A DNA stretch of 64,000 nucleotides from Nocardioides kongjuensis (GCF_013409625.1 NZ_JACCBF010000001.1:4715001-4779000), one strand, 5' to 3'. Numbered from the stretch's first letter, positions 9,937-19,983 are shown. Notes: generated from the letters alone by a model not told the origin. Program-made: numbers and translations.

Positions 9937-10833
9937 TCAGGGGAGCCGGTAGCGCCCGTCCGCGTCGAGCGTCGCCAGCCCGTCCTCGACGAGGGAGGCG
10001 AGGGCGCGTTCGCGCTGCTCGGCGTTCTCCCAGACCGTGTCGAGGCGGGCCTTCGGCACGGCGCCGGGCGCGTCGCGGAGCACCGCGAGCAGCCGGCCCC
10101 GGCACTGGCGGTCGGTGCCGGCGTAGGTCTGCACCTGGCGCGGCGGTCCGTCGTACGCCGGAGCGCCGGACTGCTGCCACGCGCACCGCGCGACGACCGG
10201 ACAGCCGCCGCAGCGCGGCCGGTCGGCGGTGCAGACGAGGGCGCCGAGCTCCATCACCGCGACCGACCAGGTCGCGGCGGTCGGCGCATCCTGCGGCAGC
10301 AGCGATGCCCCGAGGTCGCGCTCGGCGCGGGTCACCGAGCGCGGCGGGAACTCGGTCCCGGTCATCGTGCGCGCCAGGACCCGCCGGACGTTGGTGTCGA
10401 GGACGACCTGGCGCTGGCCGAACGCGAAGGCCGCGACCGCGGCCGCCGTGTAGTCGCCGACGCCGGGCAGGGCGAGCAGGTCGTCGTACGACGCCGGCAC
10501 CTCCCCACCGTGCTGCTCGGTGATCGCGACCGCGGCCCCGTGCAGCCGCAGTGCCCGGCGCGGGTACCCCAGCCGGCCCCAGGCCCGCACCGCCTCGCCC
10601 GACGACTCGGCCGCCAGCGCCGCCGGCGTCGGCCAACGTGCCAGCCACGCCTCGTGCACCGGCAGCACCCGCACCACCGGCGTCTGCTGCAGCATGAACT
10701 CGCTGACCAGCACCGACCACGGGCTCGCCTCCGGTCGGCGCCAGGGCAGGTCGCGGGCGTTCTCGTCGTACCAGTGCAGGACCGTCTCGACCAAGGGGTC
10801 CGCGGTGGTGCTCGGGGTGGCGCGCGTCGTCAT
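9937..10833 (-). CDS. mutY: A/G-specific adenine glycosylase
   Basis: MutY removes adenine mispaired with 8-oxoguanine. The 298-residue protein contains the catalytic Glu45 (SEFMLQQT), the helix-hairpin-helix LPGVGDYTAAAV, the catalytic Asp146 (LDTNVRRV) and four cluster cysteines at 201, 208, 211 and 217 in the C-X6-C-X2-C-X5-C spacing of the 4Fe-4S domain. It is about 50 residues shorter than the E. coli enzyme; the C-terminal MutT-like recognition domain is reduced to a short winged-helix-like tail, as is common in actinobacteria. The longer upstream frame is shadow. It converges with the TetR gene and diverges from the next gene. Confidence 0.93.
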   Translation of the reverse strand: MTTRATPSTTADPLVETVLHWYDENARDLPWRRPEASPWSVLVSEFMLQQTPVVRVLPVHEAWLARWPTPAALAAESSGEAVRAWGRLGYPRRALRLHGAAVAITEQHGGEVPASYDDLLALPGVGDYTAAAVAAFAFGQRQVVLDTNVRRVLARTMTGTEFPPRSVTRAERDLGASLLPQDAPTAATWSVAVMELGALVCTADRPRCGGCPVVARCAWQQSGAPAYDGPPRQVQTYAGTDRQCRGRLLAVLRDAPGAVPKARLDTVWENAEQRERALASLVEDGLATLDADGRYRLP

Positions 10834-10920
10834 CGTGGCCCATTGTGACGTGGCCCCCGATCGCGGGTGACGTCGGCGGGTCAGCCGGGTTCGCGGGACA
10901 GGGCTGACTACCGTCGTCCC

Positions 10921-11661
10921 ATGCCCTCCTCCCGCCAGCTCCCGCCCGGGGTGTACTGGCGACGCCGGGCGTTCGTGCTCGGCATCGCCTTCGCGCTGGT
11001 GTTCGTCATCGCGCGCCTGCTGACCGCGGGAAGTGACGGCAGCTCGGACGAGAGGCCCGCCGCTGAGCAGGCCGGCGGTGAGGTCAAGGAGACCGCGGCC
11101 GGCGACGAGGGTGCCGACGCGACTGCAGGCGCGACCGGCGCCGCGACCGGCCCGGCCACGGTGCCGACGACCCCGACGCTCGCTGTGCCGGACGGGGAGT
11201 GCGCGGCTGCCGACGTGGTCGTCACGCCGTCCATCGCCCCCGGTGCCACCGCCGGCCGTGACGTGACGATCTCGCTGTCGCTGCAGACCCGGGAGTCGGA
11301 GGCCTGCACCTGGCAGGTCAGCGCCGACTCGCTCGTCGTGAAGGTCGCCCAGGGCGCCGAGGACGTGTGGACGACCCGCCAGTGCCAGCAGGCGATCCCG
11401 GCCCAGTCGGTCGTCGTACGCCGCGCGGTGCCCGCCACCATCCAGCTCACGTGGGCCGAGGCCCGCGAGTCCACCGACGGCTGCACCCGCCGTGCCGGCT
11501 GGGCTGACCCCGGCGACTTCACCGTCGCCGCCGCAGCGCTCGGCGGTGAGCCCGCAGAGGCGGACTTCACGCTCAGCGCCCCTGTCGCCGCCACCATCCA
11601 GGTCACGCCGAAGGCCGAGCACACCAAGAAGGCGAAGAAGTCGAGGACGCCGGTCAACTGA
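10921..11661 (+). CDS. membrane-anchored secreted protein, unknown function
   Basis: This 246-residue protein is not recognised. It has a short basic cytoplasmic start (MPSSRQLPPGVYWRRR), one membrane helix (FVLGIAFALVFVIARLL, residues about 17-34), an Ala/Thr/Gly-rich linker (about 40-90) and an extracytoplasmic beta-rich domain with four cysteines (CAAADVVVTPS, CTWQV, CQQAIP, CTRRAG), probably two disulfides. The C-terminus is lysine-rich. TACCGT at 10909-10914, 6 nt before ATG 10921, predicts a leaderless mRNA; an upstream in-frame start at 10867 is less likely for that reason. Divergent from mutY. Confidence 0.7.
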   Translation: MPSSRQLPPGVYWRRRAFVLGIAFALVFVIARLLTAGSDGSSDERPAAEQAGGEVKETAAGDEGADATAGATGAATGPATVPTTPTLAVPDGECAAADVVVTPSIAPGATAGRDVTISLSLQTRESEACTWQVSADSLVVKVAQGAEDVWTTRQCQQAIPAQSVVVRRAVPATIQLTWAEARESTDGCTRRAGWADPGDFTVAAAALGGEPAEADFTLSAPVAATIQVTPKAEHTKKAKKSRTPVN

Positions 11662-11723
11662 TCCGCGTCCCGATGACCGGGCCCCACCTCGAGCAGCACA
11701 CGGGCTGCTGCTGGCATCGCGCC

Positions 11724-13022
11724 ATGCGTCAGCGCCCTCGGCTCCTCCTGGTCTCCGCTCTTGCCCTCGCGACCCTCTCCGTGCCGCTCGGCCCGGCCGT
11801 CCCACCCGGCAGCGCCGAGGTGACGACGACGGCGACAGCTGCGCCACGCCTGCTCGGCGTCACCACCATCGCGTCGGGACTGCGCTACGCCGGGACGACC
11901 GTGGGGGGCCTGTCGGGCATCGACCGCGATCCCCGCACCGGCGCCTACTACCTGATCTCCGACGACCGCTCCGAGGTCGGACCGGCGCGGTTCTACTCGG
12001 CGACCATCGACCTCTCGGCAGGTGCCCCCGACGTGCGGCTGACCGGCGCCAGCGTCCTGCTGCGGGACGACGGTGCCGCCTACCCGTCGCTGAGCGCCTG
12101 GACGGCCTCGGGCTGCCAGCAGGGCGCGCCCGTGTGCGACCGCCGGGCCACGGTCGATCCGGAGGACGTCCGCGTCGATCCACGCTCGGGCGACCTGTGG
12201 TGGAGCCAGGAGGGCGACCGGCAGACCGGGACGCCGCGGTTCCTCTCCGACCCGTCGATCCGGCGGGCGCTCCCGGACGGGACCTTCGCCGGCCAGCTCC
12301 GCCTGCCCGAGGCGCTGCACGTCGCCGCCGGCCCGTACGGCCCGCGGGCCAACCTCGGCCTGGAGGCCTTCACCTTCGCCGACTGCGGCCGCGAGGTGAC
12401 CTCGGTCCTCGAGGGCCCGCTGCTGCAGGACGGTCCCGAGCCGACGGCGACGAACGGCGCTCTCGTGCGCCTGTCCGTCCAGAACCGCGGAGGAGCGCTG
12501 CAGGCGCAGTACGCCTACCCGCTCGACCCGGTCGGCGGAGCACCCGGTGCGAACGGTGTCGCGGCGGTGCTCGCCGATCCCGCGCGGCCGGGCCGCTACC
12601 TGGTGCTGGAACGCACCGTGGTGGTCGGGCAGGGGACCCGGATCCGGATCTACGGAGTCGACCTCCCGGCCCCGGGCAGCGCCGGATCCGGAGCCGCCAC
12701 CGACGTCGCGGGGGTCGAGTCGCTGGCGAGCGGGCTGCCTGTCCGGCCCCTGTCCAAGGAGCTGCTGCTCGACCTCGCCGACCTCGGCGTCCAGCCGGGC
12801 ATCGTCGAGGGGATCACCTGGGGACCGGCTCTTCCGACCGGCGAGCGAAGCCTGGTGATGGTCGCCGACGACAACTTCGCCGCGCGTGCGATCCCCGGCG
12901 TCGCTCAGGTCAGCCAGGTCCATCGCCGTCGCCGTCGCCGGGGGTCCGGCGGTCGCGCAGGGCGGGTGCTGAGCGGCCTCAGACGTAGCGCTCGAGGATG
13001 GTTGACTCTGCGAGCCGGCTGA
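11724..13022 (+). CDS. secreted esterase-like phytase-fold protein
   Basis: The 432-residue product has a Sec signal peptide ([23 protein letters not shown]) and a beta-propeller-like sequence with [52 protein letters not shown] and VEGITWGP, typical of the esterase-like phytase family. Substrate unknown. In the family the chain usually ends shortly after the DDNF motif; here an Arg-rich tail (residues about 395-432) follows, encoded by CGTCGC repeats near 12922-12940, and runs 44 bp into the convergent disA gene. This may be natural read-through or the result of a frameshift near the repeat. An earlier start at 11673 is possible. Confidence 0.75.
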   Translation: MRQRPRLLLVSALALATLSVPLGPAVPPGSAEVTTTATAAPRLLGVTTIASGLRYAGTTVGGLSGIDRDPRTGAYYLISDDRSEVGPARFYSATIDLSAGAPDVRLTGASVLLRDDGAAYPSLSAWTASGCQQGAPVCDRRATVDPEDVRVDPRSGDLWWSQEGDRQTGTPRFLSDPSIRRALPDGTFAGQLRLPEALHVAAGPYGPRANLGLEAFTFADCGREVTSVLEGPLLQDGPEPTATNGALVRLSVQNRGGALQAQYAYPLDPVGGAPGANGVAAVLADPARPGRYLVLERTVVVGQGTRIRIYGVDLPAPGSAGSGAATDVAGVESLASGLPVRPLSKELLLDLADLGVQPGIVEGITWGPALPTGERSLVMVADDNFAARAIPGVAQVSQVHRRRRRRGSGGRAGRVLSGLRRSARGWLTLRAG

Positions 13023-14052
13023 GTCCCTCGCGGACGCTGCGGGCACGCAGCTCGCCCACCCCCTCGACGGCCTGCAGGTCGTCGATGCCGGCGGACAGCA
13101 GCTTCTGCAGCGTGCCGAAGTGGTCGACCAGGCCCTCGATGACGTTGGCGGGCAGCCGCGGCACCTTGGTGAGCAGGCGGTAGCCGCGCGGGGCGACCGC
13201 GCCGTCGAGGTGCTCGCCGGTGCCGATGCCGAGGACCTTCGCCACCGCCGACGGGTCGACGAGGTCGGTCGAGGACAGCTGCTCGAGCTTGCCGAGGAGG
13301 TCGCCCGGCTCGCGGCTGCGTCGCCGGGTCGGCGCGTAGTCGCGGATCACCAGCTCGCGCTCGGTGTCGACGCCGGTCACCAGCTCCTCGAGCTGCAGGG
13401 CCAGCAGGCGTCCGTCGGTGCCGAGCTCGAGCACGTAGTCCTCGATCTCGCGGGCGATCCGGCTGACCATCTCCAGGCGCTGGGCCACGACCGCGACGTC
13501 GCGCACCGTCACCAGGTCCTCGATCTCCAGCGCGGACAGCGTGCTGGAGACCTCGTCGAGGCGCAGCTTGTAGCGCTCCAGGGTCGCGAGCGCCTGGTTG
13601 GCGCGGGACAGGATCTGGCCGGAGTCCTCCAGGACGTGGCGGGTCTCCCCGACGTAGGCCGCGATGATCTGCATCGACTGCGACACGGAGATCACCGGGT
13701 GCCCGGTCTGCTTGGCGACCCGGTCGGCCGTCCGGTGGCGGGTGCCGGTCTCCTCCGAGGGGATGCTCTGGTCGGGCATCAGGTGCACCGCGGCACGGAT
13801 GATCCGGTTCACGGCGCCGTCGACGATGATCGCGCCGTCCATCTTGGCCAGCTCGCGCAGGCCCGTGGCGGTGAACGGGACGTCGAGCTCGAAGCCACCC
13901 GTGCACAGGCTGTCGACCAGTCGGTCCTGGCCGAGCACGATCAGCGCTCCGGTCCGGCCGCGGAGGATCCGCTCGAGACCGTCGCGCAACGGCGTGCCGG
14001 GGGCGATGGACGCGAGGGCCTCGCGGAGTCGGGGATCGGCCGACGTGACCAC
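12979..14052 (-). CDS. disA: diadenylate cyclase / DNA integrity scanning protein DisA
   Basis: DisA makes c-di-AMP from two ATP and is inhibited when its DNA-binding domain meets branched DNA. The 357-residue protein has the DAC catalytic motifs DGA (residues 72-74) and RHRTADRV (105-112), a helical spine with [14 protein letters not shown], and a C-terminal helix-hairpin-helix ([16 protein letters not shown]). GTG 14052 is chosen because GGGAG lies 5 nt before it on the minus strand and the length matches the family. radA lies directly upstream on the same strand (121-nt gap), the usual actinobacterial radA-disA arrangement. Confidence 0.96.
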   Translation of the reverse strand: MVTSADPRLREALASIAPGTPLRDGLERILRGRTGALIVLGQDRLVDSLCTGGFELDVPFTATGLRELAKMDGAIIVDGAVNRIIRAAVHLMPDQSIPSEETGTRHRTADRVAKQTGHPVISVSQSMQIIAAYVGETRHVLEDSGQILSRANQALATLERYKLRLDEVSSTLSALEIEDLVTVRDVAVVAQRLEMVSRIAREIEDYVLELGTDGRLLALQLEELVTGVDTERELVIRDYAPTRRRSREPGDLLGKLEQLSSTDLVDPSAVAKVLGIGTGEHLDGAVAPRGYRLLTKVPRLPANVIEGLVDHFGTLQKLLSAGIDDLQAVEGVGELRARSVREGLSRLAESTILERYV

Positions 14053-14173
14053 TGGTGCTCCCTGCTGATGTGCTGCTCGGACAGGTCTCACCCTATCCGC
14101 GCGGGGTGTCCCTCATGCCTGGATATTCGTCAGGCGGTGTCCTCGGATGTGAGTGTCGGCGCCGAGTCCGCGT

Positions 14174-15607
14174 CTATTCGACCACCTCCAGCGCGTGCTT
14201 GGTTCGCCGGTCGAGGTGCAGCGCGACCAGGGCGGAGGCGACGTCGGGGACCTCGATCACCCGCATGCCGTCGACCTTGCGCTCCCGGCCGCCGCTGCGG
14301 CGGGCGCCCTGGGCGGTGCCGGGGTCGGCGGGGACGACGGCCATGGCGAAGCCGAGCCGGGCGGCCTCGGCGAGCCGCTGCGGCAGGTCGCGGACCCGGC
14401 GCAGCTCGCCGGAGAGGCCGATCTCGCCGAGAGCCACGACGCCGGCGGGCGGAGCGCTGACGAAGTGGGCGGAGGCGATCGCGACCGCCAGGGCGAGATC
14501 GGCACCGGGGTCGCTGAGCCGGGCGCCGCCGACCGTCGAGGCGAACACGTCGTGCTGGTGGAGCCGGATGCCGCAGTGCTGCTGCAGCACGGCGAGGATC
14601 ATCGCCAGCCGGGAGCTGTCGATGCCGGAGGTGGTCCGTCGCGGTCGCTCGGCGGGGGAGAGGGTCACCAGACCCTGCACCTCGGCCAGCAGGGGGCGGC
14701 GACCTTCCATCGAGACGGCGACGCAGGTGCCGGGGACCCGTCCGTGGTGCCGCTCGACGAAGATGCCGGTGGGGTCCTCGACGGTGCGGATCCCGTCGGG
14801 GCCGAGGTCGAAGCAGCCGACCTCGTCGACAGGACCGAACCGGTTCTTGACCGCGCGGAGCATCCGGAACCGGGAGTTGCGGTCGCCCTCGAAGTGGAGC
14901 ACGACGTCGACGAGGTGCTCCAGCACGCGCGGGCCGGCGATGGCGCCGTCCTTGGTGACGTGGCCGATCATCACCACGGTGATGTCGCGGCTCTTGGCCA
15001 TCCGCACCAGCGCCTGCGCGACCTCCTTGACCTGGGTCACGCCACCGGGCACGCCGTCGACGCCCGAGGCGCTGATCGTCTGCACCGAGTCGATGACGAC
15101 GGTGCTCGGCCGCACCTGCTCGATGTGGGTGAGGACCGCGCCCAGGTCCGTCTCGGCAGCGAGGTAGAGCTGGTCGTGGATGCCGCCGGTGCGGTCGGCG
15201 CGCAGCCGGACCTGGGCGGCCGACTCCTCGCCGGTCACGTAGAGCGTGCGCTGCCGGCCGGCGGCGGTGCGCGCGGCCACCTCGAGCAGCAGGGTCGACT
15301 TGCCGACGCCGGGCTCGCCGGCCAGCAGCACCGCGGCGCCGGGCACCAACCCGCCGCCGAGGACCCGGTCGAGCTCGGGCACGCCCGAGCGGTGGTGGAC
15401 GGCCCGCTCGGCCGACACCTGGCCGATGGGGACGGCGGCACTCGTGACCGGGGCGGCCGCCGTGCGGCTGGAGGGACCGGCGCTCGCGACCGCGACCTCG
15501 GACACCGAGCCCCAGGCCTGGCACTCGCCGCACCGGCCCACCCAGCGTGCCGTGGACCAGCCGCACTCGCTGCAGCGATAGGTCGAACGTGTTTTCGAAC
15601 CAGCCAT
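14174..15607 (-). CDS. radA: DNA repair protein RadA (Sms)
   Basis: RadA is a RecA-like branch-migration helicase. The 477-residue protein has a zinc finger with cysteines at 12, 15, 26 and 29 (CSECGW, CGEC), Walker A GEPGVGKST (97-105), the diagnostic KNRFG motif (254-258) and a Lon-type C-terminal domain (GGARLSDPGADLALAVAIASA, GEIGLSGELRRV). TACTGT sits 6 nt before the ATG on the minus strand, predicting a leaderless mRNA. It is divergent from a LacI-family regulator and upstream of disA. Confidence 0.96.
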   Translation of the reverse strand: MAGSKTRSTYRCSECGWSTARWVGRCGECQAWGSVSEVAVASAGPSSRTAAAPVTSAAVPIGQVSAERAVHHRSGVPELDRVLGGGLVPGAAVLLAGEPGVGKSTLLLEVAARTAAGRQRTLYVTGEESAAQVRLRADRTGGIHDQLYLAAETDLGAVLTHIEQVRPSTVVIDSVQTISASGVDGVPGGVTQVKEVAQALVRMAKSRDITVVMIGHVTKDGAIAGPRVLEHLVDVVLHFEGDRNSRFRMLRAVKNRFGPVDEVGCFDLGPDGIRTVEDPTGIFVERHHGRVPGTCVAVSMEGRRPLLAEVQGLVTLSPAERPRRTTSGIDSSRLAMILAVLQQHCGIRLHQHDVFASTVGGARLSDPGADLALAVAIASAHFVSAPPAGVVALGEIGLSGELRRVRDLPQRLAEAARLGFAMAVVPADPGTAQGARRSGGRERKVDGMRVIEVPDVASALVALHLDRRTKHALEVVE

Positions 15608-15687
15608 GGCACGACAGTAGAGCAGACCGCCGACGGAACGGTCCTGGCACGCGGCGGCTGTGGAGAACGACGTGGAAGAATCGCGAG

Positions 15688-16725
15688 GTGGACACTCCTC
15701 GCCCGCCGGCCACCCTCGCCGACGTCGCCGAGCGGGCCGGCGTCTCCCGGCAGACGGTGTCCAACGCGATCAACAACCCCGACCTGCTCCGGCCCGACAC
15801 CCTGGCGCGGGTGCAGGACGCCATCGAGCACCTCGACTACACGCCCAACCAGGCCGCCCGCCACCTGCGCACCCGTTCCTCGCACCTGGTCGGCCTGCGG
15901 CTGGGACCGGCGCAGGAGTTCACCGCCAACATGGCGATGGACCGGTTCGTGCACGCGTTGGTGGAGGCCTCGCGCGAGGCCGGCTACCACGTGCTGCTCT
16001 TCTCCGGCGGCCGCGTCGCGGAGGGCGAGCTGCCCGACCCTCTCGGTGGGTACGACGACCTGCTGCGCTCCACCGCGGTCGACGCGTTCGTCGTCACCGA
16101 CACCTATCTCGGCAACCCGCAGACCATCGGTCTCGCCCAGCGCCGCGCGCCGTTCGTGGCCTTCGGGCGGCCCTGGGACGACCCGGGCGCGGCCCACCCG
16201 TGGGTCGACGTCGACGGCGCGGCCGGCATCGCCGCGGCCACCGAGCACCTGCGCGCGCAGGGCCACGAGCGGATCGCGTGGCTGGGCTGGCAGCCGGGCT
16301 CGCGCATCGGTGAGGACCGGCGGGCCGGCTGGCACCGCGCCATGACCGCGCTCGGTCTGCCGACCGCCGGCCTGGAGGCAGCCGTCGAGGACGGCGTCCT
16401 GGCCGGAGGACGTGCGGCCGCGTCACTGCTCGGGTCGAGTGCGCCGACGGCGTTCGTCTGCGCTTCCGACACGCTCGCGGTCGGCGTCCTGGGCGCATTG
16501 TCCGACCGCGGCCTCAAGCCCGGGCGCGACGTCGGCGTCGTCGGCTTCGACGACTCGCAGGTCGCCCAGGTGATGGGCCTGACCTCGGTCCGTCAGCCGC
16601 TCGAGGAGGTGGCGGTCCACCTGGTCGCCGCGCTCCGCGCCCTGCTCGCGCCCGGTCATGGGGCCGAGAGCGGCGTGCTGCTCCAGCCGACGCTGGAGGT
16701 CAGAAGCTCTTCGACCAGAGGTTGA
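15688..16725 (+). CDS. LacI-family transcriptional regulator
   Basis: The 345-residue protein has the N-terminal LacI helix-turn-helix (ATLADVAERAGVSRQTVSNA, then YTPNQAARHLRT) and a periplasmic-binding-protein-like effector domain ending with GVVGFDDSQVAQVMGLTSVRQP. The GTG start at 15688 places the HTH at residue 8; AAGAAT, 6 nt upstream, is a weak -10 candidate. No sugar operon adjoins it, so its target may be elsewhere. Its 3' end overlaps the convergent methyltransferase gene by 26 bp. Confidence 0.9.
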   Translation: MDTPRPPATLADVAERAGVSRQTVSNAINNPDLLRPDTLARVQDAIEHLDYTPNQAARHLRTRSSHLVGLRLGPAQEFTANMAMDRFVHALVEASREAGYHVLLFSGGRVAEGELPDPLGGYDDLLRSTAVDAFVVTDTYLGNPQTIGLAQRRAPFVAFGRPWDDPGAAHPWVDVDGAAGIAAATEHLRAQGHERIAWLGWQPGSRIGEDRRAGWHRAMTALGLPTAGLEAAVEDGVLAGGRAAASLLGSSAPTAFVCASDTLAVGVLGALSDRGLKPGRDVGVVGFDDSQVAQVMGLTSVRQPLEEVAVHLVAALRALLAPGHGAESGVLLQPTLEVRSSSTRG

Positions 16726-17404
16726 CCGCGTAGTCGACCTCGAGCCCCTGGTGCTCGCTGAGCACCTGGTCGGCGACCTCCCGGCTGAGCTCGATGCGCA
16801 CGACGGCCTCCAGGTCCGCACGCGACGCGAACCGCCATCCCATGTCCACCCGGTCCAGCGTCCAGCCCCGCAGGCTCCAGAACCGCTCGGTCTCCTCGGG
16901 CGGGTCGAGGTGCGGGTAGCCGCGGCGGAACCAGCTCCCGAAGGTCGAGCGGGAGCCGTCGTTGTCGATGACGAGGGCGACCCCGCCCCGTCGTACGACG
17001 CGGTCGAGCTCGACCAGGCCGGGCTCGCAGCCGCGGCCGAAGAAGTAGGCCCAGCGCGCGTGCACGACGTCGACCGACGCGTCGGGGAGCGGGACCTGCT
17101 GCGCCGTGCCCTGCCGGACCTCGGCGTTGGCGACCTGACGCGTGCGCAGCCGGCGGGCCGCCAGCCGGGCGAGCCCGGCGTGCGGCTCGACGCCGACCAC
17201 GTGCGCCGCCGTCGCCGCGAACGCCGGCAGGTGGAAGCCGGAGCCGCAGCCGAGGTCGAGCACGGTGCGGCCGCCCCAGTCGGCACGCGCCTGCATCGCT
17301 GCCCAGAGCCGGCCGTCGGGATCGGCGGCGCGGTTCTCGAGCTCGTACGTCGCGGTGTGGTGCCAGATGTTGGGGCTGGGCACGGTGCCGGGCGGCTGCT
17401 TCAC
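16700..17404 (-). CDS. class I SAM-dependent methyltransferase
   Basis: The 234-residue protein shows the SAM-binding motif VLDLGCGSGFHLPAF, the acidic end of strand 2 (VVGVEPHAG) and an ubiE/COQ5-like core (GTAQQVPLPDASVDVVHARW). Substrate not predictable. The start is taken as GTG 17404 (VKQPPGTVPSPNIWHH); the upstream extension is Arg-rich and crosses a strong hairpin, so it is not believed. It lies 89 nt downstream of the VOC-family gene on the same strand. Confidence 0.82.
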   Translation of the reverse strand: MKQPPGTVPSPNIWHHTATYELENRAADPDGRLWAAMQARADWGGRTVLDLGCGSGFHLPAFAATAAHVVGVEPHAGLARLAARRLRTRQVANAEVRQGTAQQVPLPDASVDVVHARWAYFFGRGCEPGLVELDRVVRRGGVALVIDNDGSRSTFGSWFRRGYPHLDPPEETERFWSLRGWTLDRVDMGWRFASRADLEAVVRIELSREVADQVLSEHQGLEVDYAVNLWSKSF

Positions 17405-17452
17405 GGCGAGGTGCTGCGGGATCGCCGCGGGTCGGGTGATGGTGCGCTGCGA

Positions 17453-17469
17453 GGCGCCCGAAGGGCGCC
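17453..17469 (-). terminator. strong hairpin between VOC and methyltransferase genes
   Basis: GGCGCCC-GAA-GGGCGCC is a 7-bp all-GC stem with a 3-nt loop, 25 nt after the stop of the VOC-family gene on the minus strand. There is no U-run, so it may act as a Rho-assisted or incomplete terminator. Confidence 0.45.
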
Positions 17470-17493
17470 CGACCTGCGAGCGGAGCGAGCCAA

Positions 17494-18132
17494 TCAGATG
17501 CGGACGATGCCGTTGGGCGTGAGCACCTGGGCGGCGAGGATGCCGGGCGTGCCGTGCGGGGCGACCCACTCGACCTTGACGTCCTCCAGCGGCGCCTCGA
17601 CGGTCTCGCCGAGCCACTCGCTGACCCGCTGCGGGTCACCGGCGATCTCGATGCCCGCGAGGGACACGGTGCCGTCGGCGCCGGTCGAGGGGTGGAGGTC
17701 GGCGGGGACGTCCCACTGCAGGAAGAACGGCAGCTGCGGGTCGGCGATGAGGCCGTTGATGCCGATCTGCTTCCAGCGCAGCTCGGTGCCGTCGGGGCGG
17801 TGCCGCGAGCCGGGGACGGCCGAACGGCCGAGGCGCTCCTCGACGATGGTGATGTCGGGCACCGCGACGGCCCAGCCGAGCCAGCCGCCGCCGAGGGCGG
17901 AGCGGGCCTTGACGGCCTGACCGAAGGGCGCCTTGTCGGACGCCGGGTGGTCCAGCGCCTCGACGACCTCGAGGTAGGTGCGGTCGGTCAGCGGGAGGAT
18001 CATGTTGCGCGTGCCGAAGCGGGGGTGGACGCCACCGTCGACGAACTCACGCCCGATCGCCGCACCCAGGCGGGCTGCCGTGCTCGCGAGTCCGTCGGGG
18101 CCGGCCGCGTAGGAGAGATGATCCAGGCGCAT
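17494..18132 (-). CDS. VOC/glyoxalase-like domain protein
   Basis: The 212-residue protein begins MRLDHLSYAAGPDGLASTAARLG and contains HPRFGTRNMILPLTDRTYLEVVEAL, matching the glyoxalase-like subfamily of vicinal oxygen chelate proteins. Two beta-alpha-beta modules are visible, the second degenerate. Function in this subfamily is unknown. ATG 18132 is chosen because CAGAAT lies 7 nt upstream (leaderless pattern) and it starts directly with the first beta strand; 18141 and 18150 are alternatives. Confidence 0.75.
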   Translation of the reverse strand: MRLDHLSYAAGPDGLASTAARLGAAIGREFVDGGVHPRFGTRNMILPLTDRTYLEVVEALDHPASDKAPFGQAVKARSALGGGWLGWAVAVPDITIVEERLGRSAVPGSRHRPDGTELRWKQIGINGLIADPQLPFFLQWDVPADLHPSTGADGTVSLAGIEIAGDPQRVSEWLGETVEAPLEDVKVEWVAPHGTPGILAAQVLTPNGIVRI

Positions 18133-18213
18133 GCCAGACATTCTGAGCATGTCCTGAGAGGTCCGACGAATCGGGGTCCCTGTCTCTTGACGTCGAGACT
18201 GCTGGGTGAGGGC

Positions 18214-18975
18214 TCAGCGAGGGTCTGCCGGGTGCAGTGCGAGGGCCGATCGTGAGCGCAGGTGGGCCTCGCAGTGCCGCACCAGCTCGTCGTAGGCGTC
18301 CTGCCCCATCAGCGCCACGAGCTCGGCCGCGTTGGTGACGTAGACCGGCTCGACGCCGACGTGGGCCTCGGTGTTGCCGGAGCAGTACCAGTCCAGGTCG
18401 TGCCCGCCGGCGCCCCAGCCGCGGCGGTCGTACTCGGTGATGGTGACCTCGACGTACGACGTCCCGTCCATCCGCTCGACCTCGCGGAACGTACGCCGGA
18501 TGGGCAGCTGCCAGCACACGTCCGGCTTGGTCTCCAGCGGGTTGAGCCCGAGCTCGAGCGCGAGGCCGTGCAGCGCGCAGCCGGCGCCGGCGCCGAAGCC
18601 GGGGCGGTTGGAGAAGACGCACGAACGCTGGCCGTCGACCTCGTGCATGCGGGTCTTCCGCTCGCCGTCCTCGTCCTTCTCGACCCAGTCCTTGCGCTTG
18701 ACCGGGCGGCCCGGGTGGGACTGCCAGTGCGCCGGGGTCAGCTGGTCGACGTACGCCGCGACCCGCTTCTCGTCGGCCTTGTCGGCGAAGTGCGCGCCGA
18801 GGGTGCAGCAGCCGACGTCGGGGGAGTCGGCGTAGATGCCGGCGCAGCCGCTGCCGAAGATGCAGGTGAAGGACGACGTGAGCCAGGTGAGGTCGCACTT
18901 GAGGACCTCGGACTCGTCGGCCGGATTGGTGAACTCCACCCACGCACGGGGGAAGTCGAGCGGGACCTCGGGCAC
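18214..18975 (-). CDS. cysteine-rich conserved protein, unknown function
   Basis: This 253-residue cytoplasmic protein is not assigned. It has nine cysteines, five within 32 residues ([25 protein letters not shown]) and others in SCVF, GCALHG, VCWQLPI, WYCSGN and RHCEAH, a pattern resembling metal- or cluster-binding YkgJ/DUF3109-type proteins. There is no signal peptide. TACTGT lies 7 nt before GTG 18975 on the minus strand, so a leaderless mRNA is likely. Divergent from ppx. Confidence 0.7.
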   Translation of the reverse strand: MPEVPLDFPRAWVEFTNPADESEVLKCDLTWLTSSFTCIFGSGCAGIYADSPDVGCCTLGAHFADKADEKRVAAYVDQLTPAHWQSHPGRPVKRKDWVEKDEDGERKTRMHEVDGQRSCVFSNRPGFGAGAGCALHGLALELGLNPLETKPDVCWQLPIRRTFREVERMDGTSYVEVTITEYDRRGWGAGGHDLDWYCSGNTEAHVGVEPVYVTNAAELVALMGQDAYDELVRHCEAHLRSRSALALHPADPR

Positions 18976-19034
18976 TCACCCCACAGTAGTGGTCGCGTGG
19001 TCGCGGGCGAGCCCGCGGCTAGTACCGTGGACAC

Positions 19035-19973
19035 ATGCGTCTGGGTGTGCTCGACATCGGCTCGAACACCGGCCACCTGCTGGTGGTCGACGCCCACGGA
19101 GGTGCGGCGCCGCTGCCGGCGTACTCCTACAAGGAGCCGCTGCGGCTGGCCGAGCACCTCGACGACAACGGCGACGTGTCGCCGACCGGCATCGCCGCGC
19201 TGACCGCGTTCACCGCGCAGGCGCTGGTGGTGGCCGAGGAGAAGGGCTGCGAGGAGATGCTGTCCTTCGCGACCTCCGCGGTCCGCGACGCCGGCAACTC
19301 CGAGCAGGTGCTGACCCACGTCGAGGCCGAGACCGGGGTGCGGATCGCCGTGCTGCCGGGCGAGGACGAGGCGCGGCTGACCTTCCTGGCCGTACGCCGC
19401 TGGTTCGGCTGGTCGGCCGGCCGCCTCGCGGTGTTCGACATCGGCGGCGGCTCGCTGGAGATCGCGGCCGGGTCCGACGAGCGGCCCGACGTCGCGTGGT
19501 CGCTGCCGCTGGGCGCGGCCCGGCTGGCCCGGTCCGAGTTCGCGGCCCAGCCCGACGAGGAGCAGCTGCGCCAGATCCGGCGCCGGATCCGGGCCGACAT
19601 CGCCCGCGACGCCGGGCACCTCCTGCGCGCAGGTACGACGCACCGCGCGTCCGCGACCTCGAAGACCTTCCGCTCCCTGGCCCGGATCTGCGGCGCGGCG
19701 CCGTCCGCCGACGGCCCGCTGGTGCCGCGGACCCTGCCGCTCGCGGAGCTGCGCCAGTGGATCCCGAAGCTGGTCGCCATGACGCCCGAGGAGCTGGCTG
19801 CGCTGCCCGGCGTCTCCCCGAGCCGCACCCACCAGATCGTCCCCGGGGCGCTGGTTGCCGAGGCCTGCATGGACATCTTCGACCTGTCCGAGCTGGAGAT
19901 CTGCCCGTGGGCCCTGCGCGAGGGTGTGATCCTCGAGCGGATCGACAAGCTCAGCGTCAACGACCCGTCATGA
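19035..19973 (+). CDS. ppx: Ppx/GppA-family exopolyphosphatase
   Basis: Ppx/GppA enzymes release phosphate from polyphosphate or from pppGpp. The 312-residue protein has the two ASKHA phosphate loops [10 protein letters not shown] (7-16) and [11 protein letters not shown] (about 134-144), plus SVRDAGNS-like and PLGAARL segments. It is the short actinobacterial form without the C-terminal HD domain. TACCGT at 19023-19028 is 6 nt before ATG 19035 (leaderless pattern). It heads an operon with the epimerase-like gene 10 nt downstream. Confidence 0.9.
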   Translation: MRLGVLDIGSNTGHLLVVDAHGGAAPLPAYSYKEPLRLAEHLDDNGDVSPTGIAALTAFTAQALVVAEEKGCEEMLSFATSAVRDAGNSEQVLTHVEAETGVRIAVLPGEDEARLTFLAVRRWFGWSAGRLAVFDIGGGSLEIAAGSDERPDVAWSLPLGAARLARSEFAAQPDEEQLRQIRRRIRADIARDAGHLLRAGTTHRASATSKTFRSLARICGAAPSADGPLVPRTLPLAELRQWIPKLVAMTPEELAALPGVSPSRTHQIVPGALVAEACMDIFDLSELEICPWALREGVILERIDKLSVNDPS

Positions 19974-19983
19974 GTGCCCGGGC

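Noticed and set aside
10867-10920. Upstream start of the membrane-anchored secreted protein
   Set aside because: The region contains the likely -10 box TACCGT and the divergent mutY promoter; ATG 10921 fits the leaderless spacing.
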